From Spirochaetales bacterium (lineage in GTDB: Bacteria; Spirochaetota; Spirochaetia; Sphaerochaetales; Sphaerochaetaceae): a DNA stretch of 7,682 nucleotides. Shown in pieces: positions 1-6,294 of this stretch (its first letter is position 1; the number at the start of each line of letters is the position of its first letter). Location of the stretch: assembly GCA_022784805.1 (NCBI GenBank), contig JALFYG010000178.1:1-7682 (forward strand), in the 5' to 3' direction. The position numbers were made by a program, and so were the translations under genes. The notes below the pieces were generated by a model. The model did no database searches, was not told the origin of the DNA, and worked only from the letters and a program-made list of their open reading frames with translations.

Positions 1-38
1 GAGTGACCTTCTTCATATAGATCTTTTGTTGTGTACAT
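1..38 (-). CDS. Start of an unidentified gene, cut by the left edge
   Basis: Only the first 12 codons are inside the window, reading MYTTKDLYEEGH; the 13th is cut. The ATG at 38-36 is preceded by a run of five G's ending about five bases upstream, a strong Shine-Dalgarno sequence, which is the main reason to call a gene here. The gene lies downstream of the cysteine desulfidase gene on the same strand but beyond its terminator hairpin, so it probably has its own promoter. An N-terminus like LYEEGHS is reminiscent of the small redox proteins of the C_GCAxxG_C_C family, whose N-termini often read LYxxGxxCSxA. Too little is visible to assign that, so the product is left unknown. Confidence 0.5.
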   Translation of the reverse strand, partial: MYTTKDLYEEGH

Positions 39-70
39 TAAATCCCCCGGTGTACTAGTTTTTCGCCCTA

Positions 71-100
71 AATTTATCATAGGAGAAGAGTTGACTCAAC
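71..100 (-). promoter_or_regulatory. Possible promoter with overlapping small palindrome
   Basis: On the minus strand a TTGAGT box (94-99) lies 17 bases from a TAAATT box (71-76), upstream of the partial gene that starts at 38. An overlapping TATGAT (76-81) is a better -10 by itself but has no good partner at 16-18 bases. The -35 box sits inside a short palindrome, GTTGACTCAAC (90-100), which has 5-base half-sites around one central base and could be an operator. Each box matches consensus at only about four of six positions, so this is a weak call. Confidence 0.25.
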
Positions 101-113
101 GTTTCAAAGATAA

Positions 114-140
114 ATGGAGGGAAATTTCCATTTTTTCTTT
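114..140 (+). terminator. Weak hairpin plus T-tract, plus strand
   Basis: ATGGAG (114-119) can pair with TTCCAT (126-131), including one G-T wobble, around a 6-base loop. It is followed by a T-rich run to 140. The shape fits a factor-independent terminator on the plus strand. No plus-strand gene is seen entering from the left, so the role is uncertain and it may be chance in T-rich DNA. Confidence 0.2.
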
Positions 141-153
141 AGAAAGAATAGAG

Positions 154-179
154 GGAAAAGGGATCAGCATCCCTTCTCC
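154..179 (-). terminator. Terminator hairpin overlapping the end of the desulfidase gene
   Basis: On the minus strand GGAGAAGGGAT (179-169) pairs with ATCCCTTTTCC (164-154), an 11-base-pair stem with one G-U wobble and a GCTG loop. A moderately U-rich run (CTCTATTCTTTCT) follows. The 5' arm encodes part of the last codons of the desulfidase homologue, and its TGA stop (166-164) lies in the loop and at the edge of the 3' arm. The position at the end of the cluster supports factor-independent termination. The tail is less U-pure than in a textbook terminator. Confidence 0.6.
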
Positions 180-1441
180 GTCATAATCTCAATAATAGTC
201 TTATCTGTCTCACGCATTCCCACTCTTGCGATTCTGGAGACATTGTCTATGGTGTTCTCGACGCCTTTCTTTACTATTCCGTCTCCTCCATAGAATTCGC
301 TTCCAAACTTCTGCATCTGCATGCCCAGGAGTCCTGCCTCCACGGCAGAGGCAATCTTGGCAGCGCAGCTTGCCTTTGCGCCATCGCAGATCATACCGCT
401 CTCTATGGCAAGGGCATTTACCACAGTATGGGCTATTTCATTCTCTCTTCCCCCAAAGAGATAACATACTCCTGCTCCGGCACCAGCGCCGGCGCTTGTT
501 GCCCCGCAGTATGCTGATAGGCTTCCTATTCCACTCTTAAGATGAATGGTCACCAAGTTGGAGACGGCAAGAGCCCTAAGGAGAGTGTTATGGGAGACAT
601 TCAAGTCTTTGGCATAAATAATTACAGGAAGGGAGGCAGTGAGCCCTTGGTTACCTGAGCCGCTATTGATGACTACAGGCTTTTCGCTTCCATTCATTCT
701 TGCGTCGCTTCCAGCTGCAGCATAAGCCTTGGCCTTGTTCTGCACGCTCTCTCCATAGCTCTTAAGAAGAATGGAGCCGATGTTGGCGCCCCATGAGCCA
801 TGAAGGCCTTCATTGGCGATTGCCATATTGTAGTTGATCTGGCGCTCGAGAGTATCTTTGATGTCATCGATCTCCACAGTGTCTGCATACTCTGCAATAT
901 TCTTGATAGAGAGCATGGATCTATCTGTCTTCTTTGACTCAACGTTCTCTTTGTAGTCTTTCTTAAAGAGAACTACTCCGTTTCTCTCTTTCAGGATTAC
1001 GTTGGTGTGGTTACCGGCTATCTCTACGCTGGCGCTTTCTTTACCATTCTCTACTTCGACTCTTATATGGAAGATATAGCCGCTCTCGGAGGGAAGCACA
1101 GTGAACTTTGCTTCCTTTCTTAGCTTCTTACTCTTCTCTATATCTGTTTCTGTCACCTTTGAAAGCACTTCCAGTTCCAGTTCTTCTCTTCCTCCCACAA
1201 TGCCGATGCTGGCTGCAGCCTCTATGCCCCGCTCTCCTCCTGTATGGGGAACAACAACGCTTTTTACATTCTTGATAATGTTGGGGCTTGCATAGATTGT
1301 CACGGATGTTGGAAGGGATGAAAGAAGAGACTTTGCCATTGCGGAAGCATAAGCTATTGCTATTGGCTCTGTGCAGCCCATGGCTGGCACCAGTTCTTCT
1401 TTCAGTATCTCTGTTATGTCACGAATTGTTTTTTGATCCAT
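164..1441 (-). CDS. cyuA: L-cysteine desulfidase family protein (CyuA/YhaM, UPF0597)
   Basis: This 425-residue protein has the usual full length of the UPF0597/serine dehydratase alpha-like family, which includes archaeal L-cysteine desulfidase and E. coli CyuA (YhaM). The known reaction converts L-cysteine to pyruvate, ammonia and sulfide with an oxygen-sensitive [4Fe-4S] cluster in the cytoplasm. Visible landmarks are PAMGCTEP (C23), the glycine-rich GSGNQGLTAS (261-270), GSLSAYCGATSAGAG (C312) and MICDGAKASCAAKI (C352). C23, C312 and C352 correspond to the three cluster-ligand cysteines known in the family, so the site looks intact. The frame stays open upstream to 1582, but those 47 codons overlap the upstream gene and do not resemble the family, so ATG 1441 is chosen. 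Its Shine-Dalgarno (TAGGAGT) nearly abuts the ATG and lies in a hairpin. The upstream gene stops 37 bases before this start, suggesting co-transcription. Family assignment is firm; the exact substrate, cysteine or another amino acid, is inferred. Confidence 0.9.
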   Translation of the reverse strand: MDQKTIRDITEILKEELVPAMGCTEPIAIAYASAMAKSLLSSLPTSVTIYASPNIIKNVKSVVVPHTGGERGIEAAASIGIVGGREELELEVLSKVTETDIEKSKKLRKEAKFTVLPSESGYIFHIRVEVENGKESASVEIAGNHTNVILKERNGVVLFKKDYKENVESKKTDRSMLSIKNIAEYADTVEIDDIKDTLERQINYNMAIANEGLHGSWGANIGSILLKSYGESVQNKAKAYAAAGSDARMNGSEKPVVINSGSGNQGLTASLPVIIYAKDLNVSHNTLLRALAVSNLVTIHLKSGIGSLSAYCGATSAGAGAGAGVCYLFGGRENEIAHTVVNALAIESGMICDGAKASCAAKIASAVEAGLLGMQMQKFGSEFYGGDGIVKKGVENTIDNVSRIARVGMRETDKTIIEIMTEKGC

Positions 1442-1463
1442 ACTCCTATTTTCAATTAGGAGT
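1442..1463 (-). promoter_or_regulatory. Hairpin covering the ribosome-binding site of the desulfidase gene
   Basis: A perfect 7-base inverted repeat, ACTCCTA (1463-1457) and TAGGAGT (1448-1442), encloses an 8-base loop directly before the ATG at 1441. The 3' arm contains the only evident Shine-Dalgarno (AGGAG), with a very short one-base spacer to the ATG, and the 5' arm would mask it. The upstream gene's TGA ends at 1479, 15 bases before the hairpin. This arrangement could make desulfidase translation depend on ribosomes ending the upstream gene. The repeat is seen directly; the regulatory role is inferred. Confidence 0.4.
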
Positions 1464-1478
1464 TTTGAGTTGTCTACA

Positions 1479-2006
1479 TCAATTCCATTCTTCAATTGCT
1501 TTATAGAGTGAGGAAGAGAAGAAGGAATCCACATCCATTGTCCAGATATCACTATAGAAATAGAGAAACTTCTCAAGGCCAAAGAGGATTGGATGGGACT
1601 TAATCACTCCAGAGTACTCAAGGGCCTTACTGCGAAATCGACTCCAGGAGGGAATGTCATCCTCCCTGTAGACTACGATATATGTATTTTTCTTCTCTTT
1701 GACTTCCCTCTTCTCTTTTATGAGTGAGTATAGAGCTATAGTGTCGAAGGCCTTCTTTCTTATGGCCCTGTTATCAATTCGTGAGAGTCTCTGATTCTTG
1801 AACTCAATAAAGAGGCGCCTATCCTTTGTTTCAGCGTAAGCGTCTGCTGATGTGAGATTCTCTCCTTCCCGAAAGCGTGCGTAGATATCTGAAGCGATAT
1901 CGTCGAAGTTTAGAACTCTATTTCTCTCATCCCATAAGAGGCTTTCATCCTTTGCCTTGTCGTAACTGGTCAAGAGGAATGATGAGTAGTATTTCTCTTC
2001 TTTCAT
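1479..2006 (-). CDS. PD-(D/E)XK nuclease-like protein paired with a P-loop NTPase
   Basis: This 175-residue soluble protein has no signal peptide or membrane segment. Residues 51-72 carry the pattern of a PD-(D/E)XK nuclease core: D55 in SADAYAE, then a predicted strand RRLFIEFKN with E68-x-K70, 13 residues after D55. A basic helix follows (RKKAFDTIALYSL, 83-95), then a strand (TYIVVYRED, 108-116). The C-terminal FGLEKFLYFYSDIWT (142-156) resembles, from memory, the C-terminus of uncharacterised Firmicute proteins that also carry an IEFKN motif. The ATG (2006-2004) overlaps the TGA of the NTPase gene (ATGA), so the two are translationally coupled and probably act together. Likely roles are a nuclease effector or a nuclease-fold DNA-binding subunit controlled by the NTPase, for example in defence against mobile DNA. 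The motif is seen; fold and function are inferred, and no exact family is recognised. Confidence 0.6.
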   Translation of the reverse strand: MKEEKYYSSFLLTSYDKAKDESLLWDERNRVLNFDDIASDIYARFREGENLTSADAYAETKDRRLFIEFKNQRLSRIDNRAIRKKAFDTIALYSLIKEKREVKEKKNTYIVVYREDDIPSWSRFRSKALEYSGVIKSHPILFGLEKFLYFYSDIWTMDVDSFFSSSLYKAIEEWN

Positions 2007-2611
2007 AGGTCCTCCATCATTGAGAGAAAGAATGAGTACACTTCTTCGCTTCTCTCCTTTTCTTCGATTTTGACTTTCTCTTTATCGTCTCTCTTTACTT
2101 CTATAAATCGTGCTTTAGTTAAGTAAGTCTCCACAGCTCTTACTCCAAGTATTGTGGAGACACTGATGACGATCTTTATCTCCTTTGTCTCAATCATTTC
2201 CTCCAGGAGTAGCAGGAGCGTTCTCATGTCAGAAGTGTCCATCAAGGCATCCAGGGAATCGATGAAGAGAACTGAGCCTTTATTGATCACTCCGTTTCTG
2301 AGAAATGTATTTATTATTCCCAGAATCTCCTTTGAGGAGTTAACCTTCTCTCTTATGCCTTCCACTTTCTCCAAGGCATCAATTTCATCCCTCATTTCAT
2401 CTATTTCTCTTCTTTCATTGACGATGAATGAGGGATAGCTTTCCCTGACTCGTGATGGAGCGTGGATAAAGAGGACATTCCCTCTCCAACTCTCTTCCAT
2501 TGTCCTATAAAGAGATTCCAATACTCTTGTCTTCCCTATTCCACCCTTTCCTACGATGCATAGAGCATCACTTCTTTTGAGTAAACTTAATAATTCATTT
2601 GTTGTGTTCAT
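2003..2611 (-). CDS. Small P-loop NTPase, STAND/AAA-like
   Basis: This 202-residue protein is a bare nucleotide-binding domain. Its Walker A is GKGGIGKT (residues 21-28), like the motif of NB-ARC/STAND ATPases. Its Walker B is SVLFIDSLDAL (113-123), with D118 as the metal-binding acid and no classical catalytic glutamate right after it. A sensor-1-like strand, KIVISVST, sits at 146-153. Residues 65-95 are highly charged and predicted helical (RREIDEMRDEIDALEKVEG), perhaps a coiled coil, and the last 35 residues are rich in K and E. STAND proteins usually carry long sensor repeats and an effector on the same chain; here the effector seems to be the next gene, joined by an ATGA overlap. No upstream ATG, GTG or TTG lies in frame before the preceding stop, so ATG 2611 is the start, although its pyrimidine-rich leader lacks a clear Shine-Dalgarno. 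NTPase activity is well supported; the biological role is unknown. Confidence 0.75.
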   Translation of the reverse strand: MNTTNELLSLLKRSDALCIVGKGGIGKTRVLESLYRTMEESWRGNVLFIHAPSRVRESYPSFIVNERREIDEMRDEIDALEKVEGIREKVNSSKEILGIINTFLRNGVINKGSVLFIDSLDALMDTSDMRTLLLLLEEMIETKEIKIVISVSTILGVRAVETYLTKARFIEVKRDDKEKVKIEEKERSEEVYSFFLSMMEDL

Positions 2612-2690
2612 GGCTAAAGTCTCAAAGAGAAAGGGAGAAAAAGGAAGGTGTATATTTTGCCTTCTATTAATGGGCTAAAGTCCCCTTTAG
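2612..2690. promoter_or_regulatory. Divergent control region with repeated GGCTAAAGTC and a small hairpin
   Basis: The DNA between the NTPase gene (-) and the MATE gene (+) holds a 10-base direct repeat, GGCTAAAGTC, at 2612-2621 and 2673-2682. The right copy is part of a perfect 6-base inverted repeat, CTAAAG (2675-2680) and CTTTAG (2685-2690), with a TCCC loop. These could be operator sites for the two divergent units. No promoter with good -35 and -10 boxes is obvious on either strand. The repeats are seen; a binding role is a guess. Confidence 0.25.
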
Positions 2691-2752
2691 TTCATCACTC
2701 TTTAAGAGAAACTCTATTGAACTTTTCTTTCCCAAGTGTGAAGATTCCAACC

Positions 2753-4132
2753 ATGGCGGGAAATAAAATAATAAACTTTACCCAAGGGAATCTGAAGAAG
2801 GAGATTGTTGCTTTTTCCGTCCCTCTTTTTCTTGGGAATCTCTTTCAACAGTTATATAACACAGCAGACTCTTTGATCGTTGGTAATACTCTAGGAGCAG
2901 AAGCTCTTGCTTCTGTCGCCTCCTCCGGCTCTCTTATCTTTATGATGACTGGATTCTTTCAGGGAGTGGCCACAGGAGCCGGGGTCGTCATCGGGAAATA
3001 TATAGGTGCCAATGATAAGGAGAAGGTTGAGAAGGCAATACACACTGACCTGGCATTCGGCCTCACTGCAGGTATTCTTCTCACTATCTTTGGTGTGGCC
3101 TTTACTCCAACCATTCTCAGATGGATGAAGACACCGGAGAATATTATGCCTGGCTCTGTCACATACTTCAGAATCTTCTCCATGGGTATTCTATTCTGCC
3201 TTATGTATAACATCACCATGGGCATTATGAATGCCACTGGTGACTCCACCCACCCTCTCGAGTACCTGATCATCTCAAGTATTACAAATATCATTCTCGA
3301 TATTTTCTTTATCAAGGTATTGCACACAGGAGTGGGAGGAGCAGCTGCTGCAACTACAATCGGACAAGGTCTATCCTTTATTCTCTGCTTAAGAAGGCTT
3401 CTGAAGAGCAAGGAAATCTATAGAGTCGAGATAAGAAAGATTACATTCTGTCCTCCAATTCTGAAGGAGATCATCAGGTATGGTCTCCCTTCAGGAGTCC
3501 AGAACTCTGTCATCGCCATTGCAAATCTTGTTGTGCAGACAAACATCAACACATTCTCTTCCACTGCCGTGGCAGGAAGCGGAGCTTACTCCAAGATTGA
3601 GGGCTTCGGGTTTATTCCTATCAATGCATTTGCCATGGCTCTCAGTACATGTGTAAGCCAGAATCTTGGTGCAAAAAACTATAAGAGAGCAAAGGAAGGA
3701 GCAGTATTTGGAATACTTATGTGTGTCCTTCTATCTGAAACAATAGGAGTTCTCTTCTATCTATTTGCTCCTCAGGCAATCTCTCTCTTTAACCAAGATC
3801 CGGAAGTAATAAAGTATGGTGTGAAGCAGGCTCATACAGAGGCTCTCTTCTATTGCCTTCTTGCCCTCTCCCACTCCATTGCAGGAGTAATGAGGGGAGC
3901 TGGTAAGGCGATAGTGCCAATGGTCGTCATGTTGGGATCCTGGTGCTTGTTCCGTGTCACTTATATTACAGTGGCTATTTCGATATCACACACAATAACC
4001 CTTGTTTATTGGGCTTACCCGATAACTTGGTCTATCTCCTCCATTATATTTATCATATATATGAGTACTTCTGATTGGCTCCATGGCTTGGAGACCAAGC
4101 ATAAGAGAATAGAAGAAAGCTATGAAGCCTGA
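2753..4132 (+). CDS. MATE family multidrug efflux transporter
   Basis: This 459-residue integral membrane protein belongs to the multidrug and toxic compound extrusion family, which exports cationic drugs and toxins in exchange for Na+ or H+. The length and about twelve hydrophobic segments match the family. Recognisable stretches are an N-terminal NFTQGNLKKEIVAFSVPLFL, QQLYNTADSLIVGNTLG (32-48), MNATGDSTHPL (159-169), the inter-lobe loop near 220-245, SKIEGFGFIPINAF (280-293) and SQNLGAKNYKRAKEG (302-316). It resembles the NorM/DinF-type MATE proteins common in gut anaerobes. ATG 2753 is chosen because the family signature starts right there. The frame is open back to a GTG at 2648 with an AAGGAAG before it, but those 35 extra residues do not look like the family. 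The Shine-Dalgarno at 2753 is weak. The kinase-like gene starts inside its last codons, so the two are co-expressed. The exported substrate is unknown. Confidence 0.92.
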   Translation: MAGNKIINFTQGNLKKEIVAFSVPLFLGNLFQQLYNTADSLIVGNTLGAEALASVASSGSLIFMMTGFFQGVATGAGVVIGKYIGANDKEKVEKAIHTDLAFGLTAGILLTIFGVAFTPTILRWMKTPENIMPGSVTYFRIFSMGILFCLMYNITMGIMNATGDSTHPLEYLIISSITNIILDIFFIKVLHTGVGGAAAATTIGQGLSFILCLRRLLKSKEIYRVEIRKITFCPPILKEIIRYGLPSGVQNSVIAIANLVVQTNINTFSSTAVAGSGAYSKIEGFGFIPINAFAMALSTCVSQNLGAKNYKRAKEGAVFGILMCVLLSETIGVLFYLFAPQAISLFNQDPEVIKYGVKQAHTEALFYCLLALSHSIAGVMRGAGKAIVPMVVMLGSWCLFRVTYITVAISISHTITLVYWAYPITWSISSIIFIIYMSTSDWLHGLETKHKRIEESYEA

Positions 4133-4637
4133 GTTAGATGATATCGTCTATATCTTGGGAGAAGGATATAGAGTGAAGAAAACACTTGGAAAAGGAAAGG
4201 GTGGCTACTCTTTTCTGGTGGAAGACAGAAAAGGGATAGCCTTCACTCTCAAGTGTTTTCATCACGAAGCCGTCGACTACTATACCTTCACTAGGTCCAA
4301 AGTCGATCTGGAGCTTAATGCTTATTCTTTTCTCTCCTCTAACGGCGTCCCTGTTCCTCGTCTTCTCTACTGGGACACAGAACGTAAAATCCTCCTCAAA
4401 GAGTTTATCCCTGGAGATACTGCTCTTGAGAGAGTATCAAGGGGAGAGGATCTCTCTAGATACTTTCCTGTACTTGAAAAGCTGCAGAGTAAAATGAGAG
4501 AGAAGAATGTAAACCTTGATTGGTACCCATCTAATTTCATTGATTTCAATGATACTCTCTACTATATCGACTATGAGATTAGTCCTTATGAAGACAAGTG
4601 GACTTTTGAAAACTGGGGGATAAACTACTGGAAATAG
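4122..4637 (+). CDS. Minimal protein-kinase-like protein
   Basis: At 171 residues this is far shorter than ordinary protein kinases (about 250 or more), yet the key elements are present in order. They are a glycine-rich loop LGKGKGGYSFLV (22-33), a candidate ATP-binding lysine in FTLKCF (K44), a hinge-like LLKEFIPGDT (91-100), a catalytic-loop equivalent DWYPSN with D133 and N138 at the usual spacing of five, and a metal-binding aspartate in YYIDYE (D150). The layout resembles the Kdo/aminoglycoside-kinase side of the superfamily. The ending ENWGINYW is, as I recall, shared by uncharacterised clostridial kinase-like proteins. The start overlaps the end of the MATE gene by 11 bases, implying coupled translation. 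It may phosphorylate a protein or a small molecule such as a drug or sugar; the substrate is unknown. The kinase fold is well supported. Confidence 0.75.
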   Translation: MKPELDDIVYILGEGYRVKKTLGKGKGGYSFLVEDRKGIAFTLKCFHHEAVDYYTFTRSKVDLELNAYSFLSSNGVPVPRLLYWDTERKILLKEFIPGDTALERVSRGEDLSRYFPVLEKLQSKMREKNVNLDWYPSNFIDFNDTLYYIDYEISPYEDKWTFENWGINYWK

Positions 4638-4800
4638 AATATCCTTCTTTTGTCTGGTGTTTATTTACCTGATAACGAATAACTAAGAAGATTCTTTTAT
4701 TCATTCTTGAATGTGGCATTTTGTAGACATACATGGTTCTTTACAATTATGAAGAATTCTTGAAACTTCGTATTGTCTAATACGTTATCGATACGAGCTT
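4638..4800. other. Convergent intergenic stretch with ATACG/CGTAT repeats
   Basis: No gene is seen in this 163-base stretch between two convergent stop codons. Near its right end CGTAT is followed by two copies of ATACG within about 30 bases (roughly 4769-4796). Either ATACG can pair with CGTAT, giving alternative 5-6 base-pair stems just past the AAA ATPase stop codon. Without a U-tract this is not a standard terminator, though it may protect or end that transcript. Confidence 0.25.
4677..4702. terminator. Possible AT-rich terminator between convergent genes
   Basis: GAATAA (4677-4682) pairs with TTATTC (4697-4702), and inside it AAGAA (4685-4689) pairs with TTCTT (4692-4696), with a two-base bulge on one side and a very tight loop. 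It lies 39 bases after the kinase-like stop codon and 98 bases from the convergent AAA ATPase stop. The stem is AT-only apart from a few G-C pairs and the U-tract is broken, so this is a weak candidate for ending one or both transcripts. Confidence 0.25.
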
Positions 4801-6231
4801 TTATGTGCCATTAATCATTCCAGCTTTTCTGAAAGCCAATGCTATCTCAGAGTTCTTTGTCTGAATGTAAAGCTCTTCTTTCTGGCCTCCCAATGTTATA
4901 TCACGGTAATAAAAGTCTCTAAGATTATTAGTCTCCTTGACATTAGACATCCTGATATATCTGTTGGATGGATTAGTTGTCGTGAAAGCAATAAAGGTTT
5001 TATCAAGGGTCTCCAATGGTCTTAAGTTGTGGGAAGTAAATATCAACTGACCCTTTCCTTTCTCAGATATTATCTTCAATATTTCTCCCAATAGGTATTC
5101 AAAGACTCCTGAATCAAGTTCATCTATGGCTACAGTAATGGAGCTCTGATTATAAACGACTATCAGAAGCTGAAGAATTGATATTATCTTCTTGATACCA
5201 TCGCTTTCATTTTTCAATGGTATCTCTTTGCTGTTCTTTAAGCTCAAGAGTTCAATTCGGCACCCTTCGTCTCCATTGGGGAGGACCTCCCCTCCCATCT
5301 CCTTTACTCCTATTGTTAAGCCAGGAACAATCTTCTCCAATACTATGTTCATGTTGGTAATAACACTTTTGATTATTGAAAGAATTGGCTTGGGAACAAC
5401 TTCACTTCCATCCAAAGGTAACATTATTGTTCCAATGGCTCCTTCCTCTTTTCCTCTGTATTTAAATGAGATTGGCTGGGTATTTAAGCTTATGAGTCCG
5501 ATTGTCGATGCATTGATGACAAATAATCCATGGTTTCCAAATTCAACGAGGTTCTCAATGATATCAGAATAAAAAAATAGTTCTTCTTCATCCTCTTTAT
5601 TTAGTTCATTTCTATCGTTACGATTTCTGATTACTTCCAGCAGCTCTCTTGAAAACACAAAAGATCTGGACTCTTTGTAAGAGACCCTTTTTGCAACCAT
5701 CAAATCCATATCACTATCTTTATCCTTTCCAACCAACAAATTCTTCTTGGCAACAGGAGTAAAGATGTCAGAAGAAGAATCTATCAGCCTTCCAATCTTT
5801 ATTGATTTCTTTGAAAGGATCGGGCATTTGATAATCTCATTCAACAGCACAATCTTTCTTGTGGACGAAGTAGCTTCTTTATCCCAATTAAGCTGACTAT
5901 CAGCAATGACAGATTTAATGCTGACTTCATAATATACATCTACACATTCATCTGACGATATTAAGTTAAACTTATACTCAAGCTTTGCTTCATCCGCATC
6001 CACATTTATGCAATCACTAAATTTTGAAGGAAGAGGGAGACCGCATAGAGCATATTTCAATACCTCTAAAACATCTATCAAGGCTGTCTTTCCACTTCCA
6101 TTCTGTCCATAGAGCCCCAGGATACTTGCTTTGTAATCTTTTATTGGATTATCAAGAGAGACAGTACCGTAAACAACATTCTTGAAATTCTTGATGGTTA
6201 TTTCTGCAATACGAACTTGATAATCCTTCAT
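4801..6231 (-). CDS. AAA15/OLD-like AAA family ATPase
   Basis: This 476-residue protein has the split ABC/SMC-type ATPase layout of COG1106/AAA_15 proteins, many of which occur in phage-defence loci. The N-terminal strand IAEITIKNFKNVV (8-20) is followed by Walker A GQNGSGKT (42-49). A long middle insertion (about 85-330) contains a charged segment, RNRNDRNELNKEDEEELFF. It leads to a signature-like NESDGIKKI (341-349), Walker B ITVAIDELDSG (365-375, with D370 and E371) and an H-loop IFTSHN (397-402, H401). The ending NLRDFYYRDITLGGQKEE and AFRKAG is, as I recall, common in stand-alone clostridial members. No TOPRIM, HNH or RloB-like partner is adjacent, so any effector must be in the middle or C-terminal region or elsewhere. 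It is a single-gene unit with its own promoter. Its DNA is visibly richer in A and T than the neighbours, consistent with horizontal transfer. ATPase assignment is firm; a defence role is inferred. Confidence 0.85.
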   Translation of the reverse strand: MKDYQVRIAEITIKNFKNVVYGTVSLDNPIKDYKASILGLYGQNGSGKTALIDVLEVLKYALCGLPLPSKFSDCINVDADEAKLEYKFNLISSDECVDVYYEVSIKSVIADSQLNWDKEATSSTRKIVLLNEIIKCPILSKKSIKIGRLIDSSSDIFTPVAKKNLLVGKDKDSDMDLMVAKRVSYKESRSFVFSRELLEVIRNRNDRNELNKEDEEELFFYSDIIENLVEFGNHGLFVINASTIGLISLNTQPISFKYRGKEEGAIGTIMLPLDGSEVVPKPILSIIKSVITNMNIVLEKIVPGLTIGVKEMGGEVLPNGDEGCRIELLSLKNSKEIPLKNESDGIKKIISILQLLIVVYNQSSITVAIDELDSGVFEYLLGEILKIISEKGKGQLIFTSHNLRPLETLDKTFIAFTTTNPSNRYIRMSNVKETNNLRDFYYRDITLGGQKEELYIQTKNSEIALAFRKAGMINGT

Positions 6232-6264
6232 ACAGCTCTATTTACCTCTCTTTTTATCATTATT

Positions 6265-6294
6265 AATATAAGGATTGAATCTTCTTTTTGTCAA
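6265..6294 (-). promoter_or_regulatory. Sigma-70-type promoter of the AAA ATPase gene
   Basis: On the minus strand a perfect TTGACA (6294-6289) and a TATATT (6270-6265, five of six matches) are separated by 18 bases, inside AT-rich DNA. Transcription would start near 6258, leaving a short leader before the ATG at 6231. The leader carries AGAGAGG about 12 bases before the start codon, a somewhat distant Shine-Dalgarno. This is the clearest promoter in the window and implies the ATPase is transcribed independently of the iron-uptake genes. Confidence 0.65.

Noticed and set aside
226..540. Plus-strand open frame opposite the desulfidase gene
   Set aside because: Its Arg/Leu/Ser-rich, low-complexity translation is typical of the antisense of a real gene, with no recognisable domain. 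The same applies to open frames at 694-942 (-), 1101-1295 (+) and 1288-1506 (+).
1442..1582. Forty-seven extra in-frame codons before the desulfidase start
   Set aside because: They overlap the end of the nuclease-like gene in another frame, look unlike the family and lack a Shine-Dalgarno; the product from 1441 already has normal family length.
1479..2611. A single ATPase gene broken by a frameshift
   Set aside because: The two parts meet in a clean ATGA overlap, each has a complete-looking domain, and the second has its own ATG, so two coupled genes are more likely. A split of an ancestral fusion remains possible.
2648..2752. GTG-initiated N-terminal extension of the MATE protein
   Set aside because: The AAGGAAG before 2648 is tempting, but the 35 residues are not MATE-like and family sequence begins exactly at 2753. 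Not fully excluded.
2959..3411. Minus-strand open frame opposite the MATE gene
   Set aside because: It lies wholly inside a well-supported transporter gene and its translation shows no domain. Open frames at 2154-2438 (+), 4367-4549 (-), 5192-5572 (+) and 6900-7232 (+) were rejected likewise.
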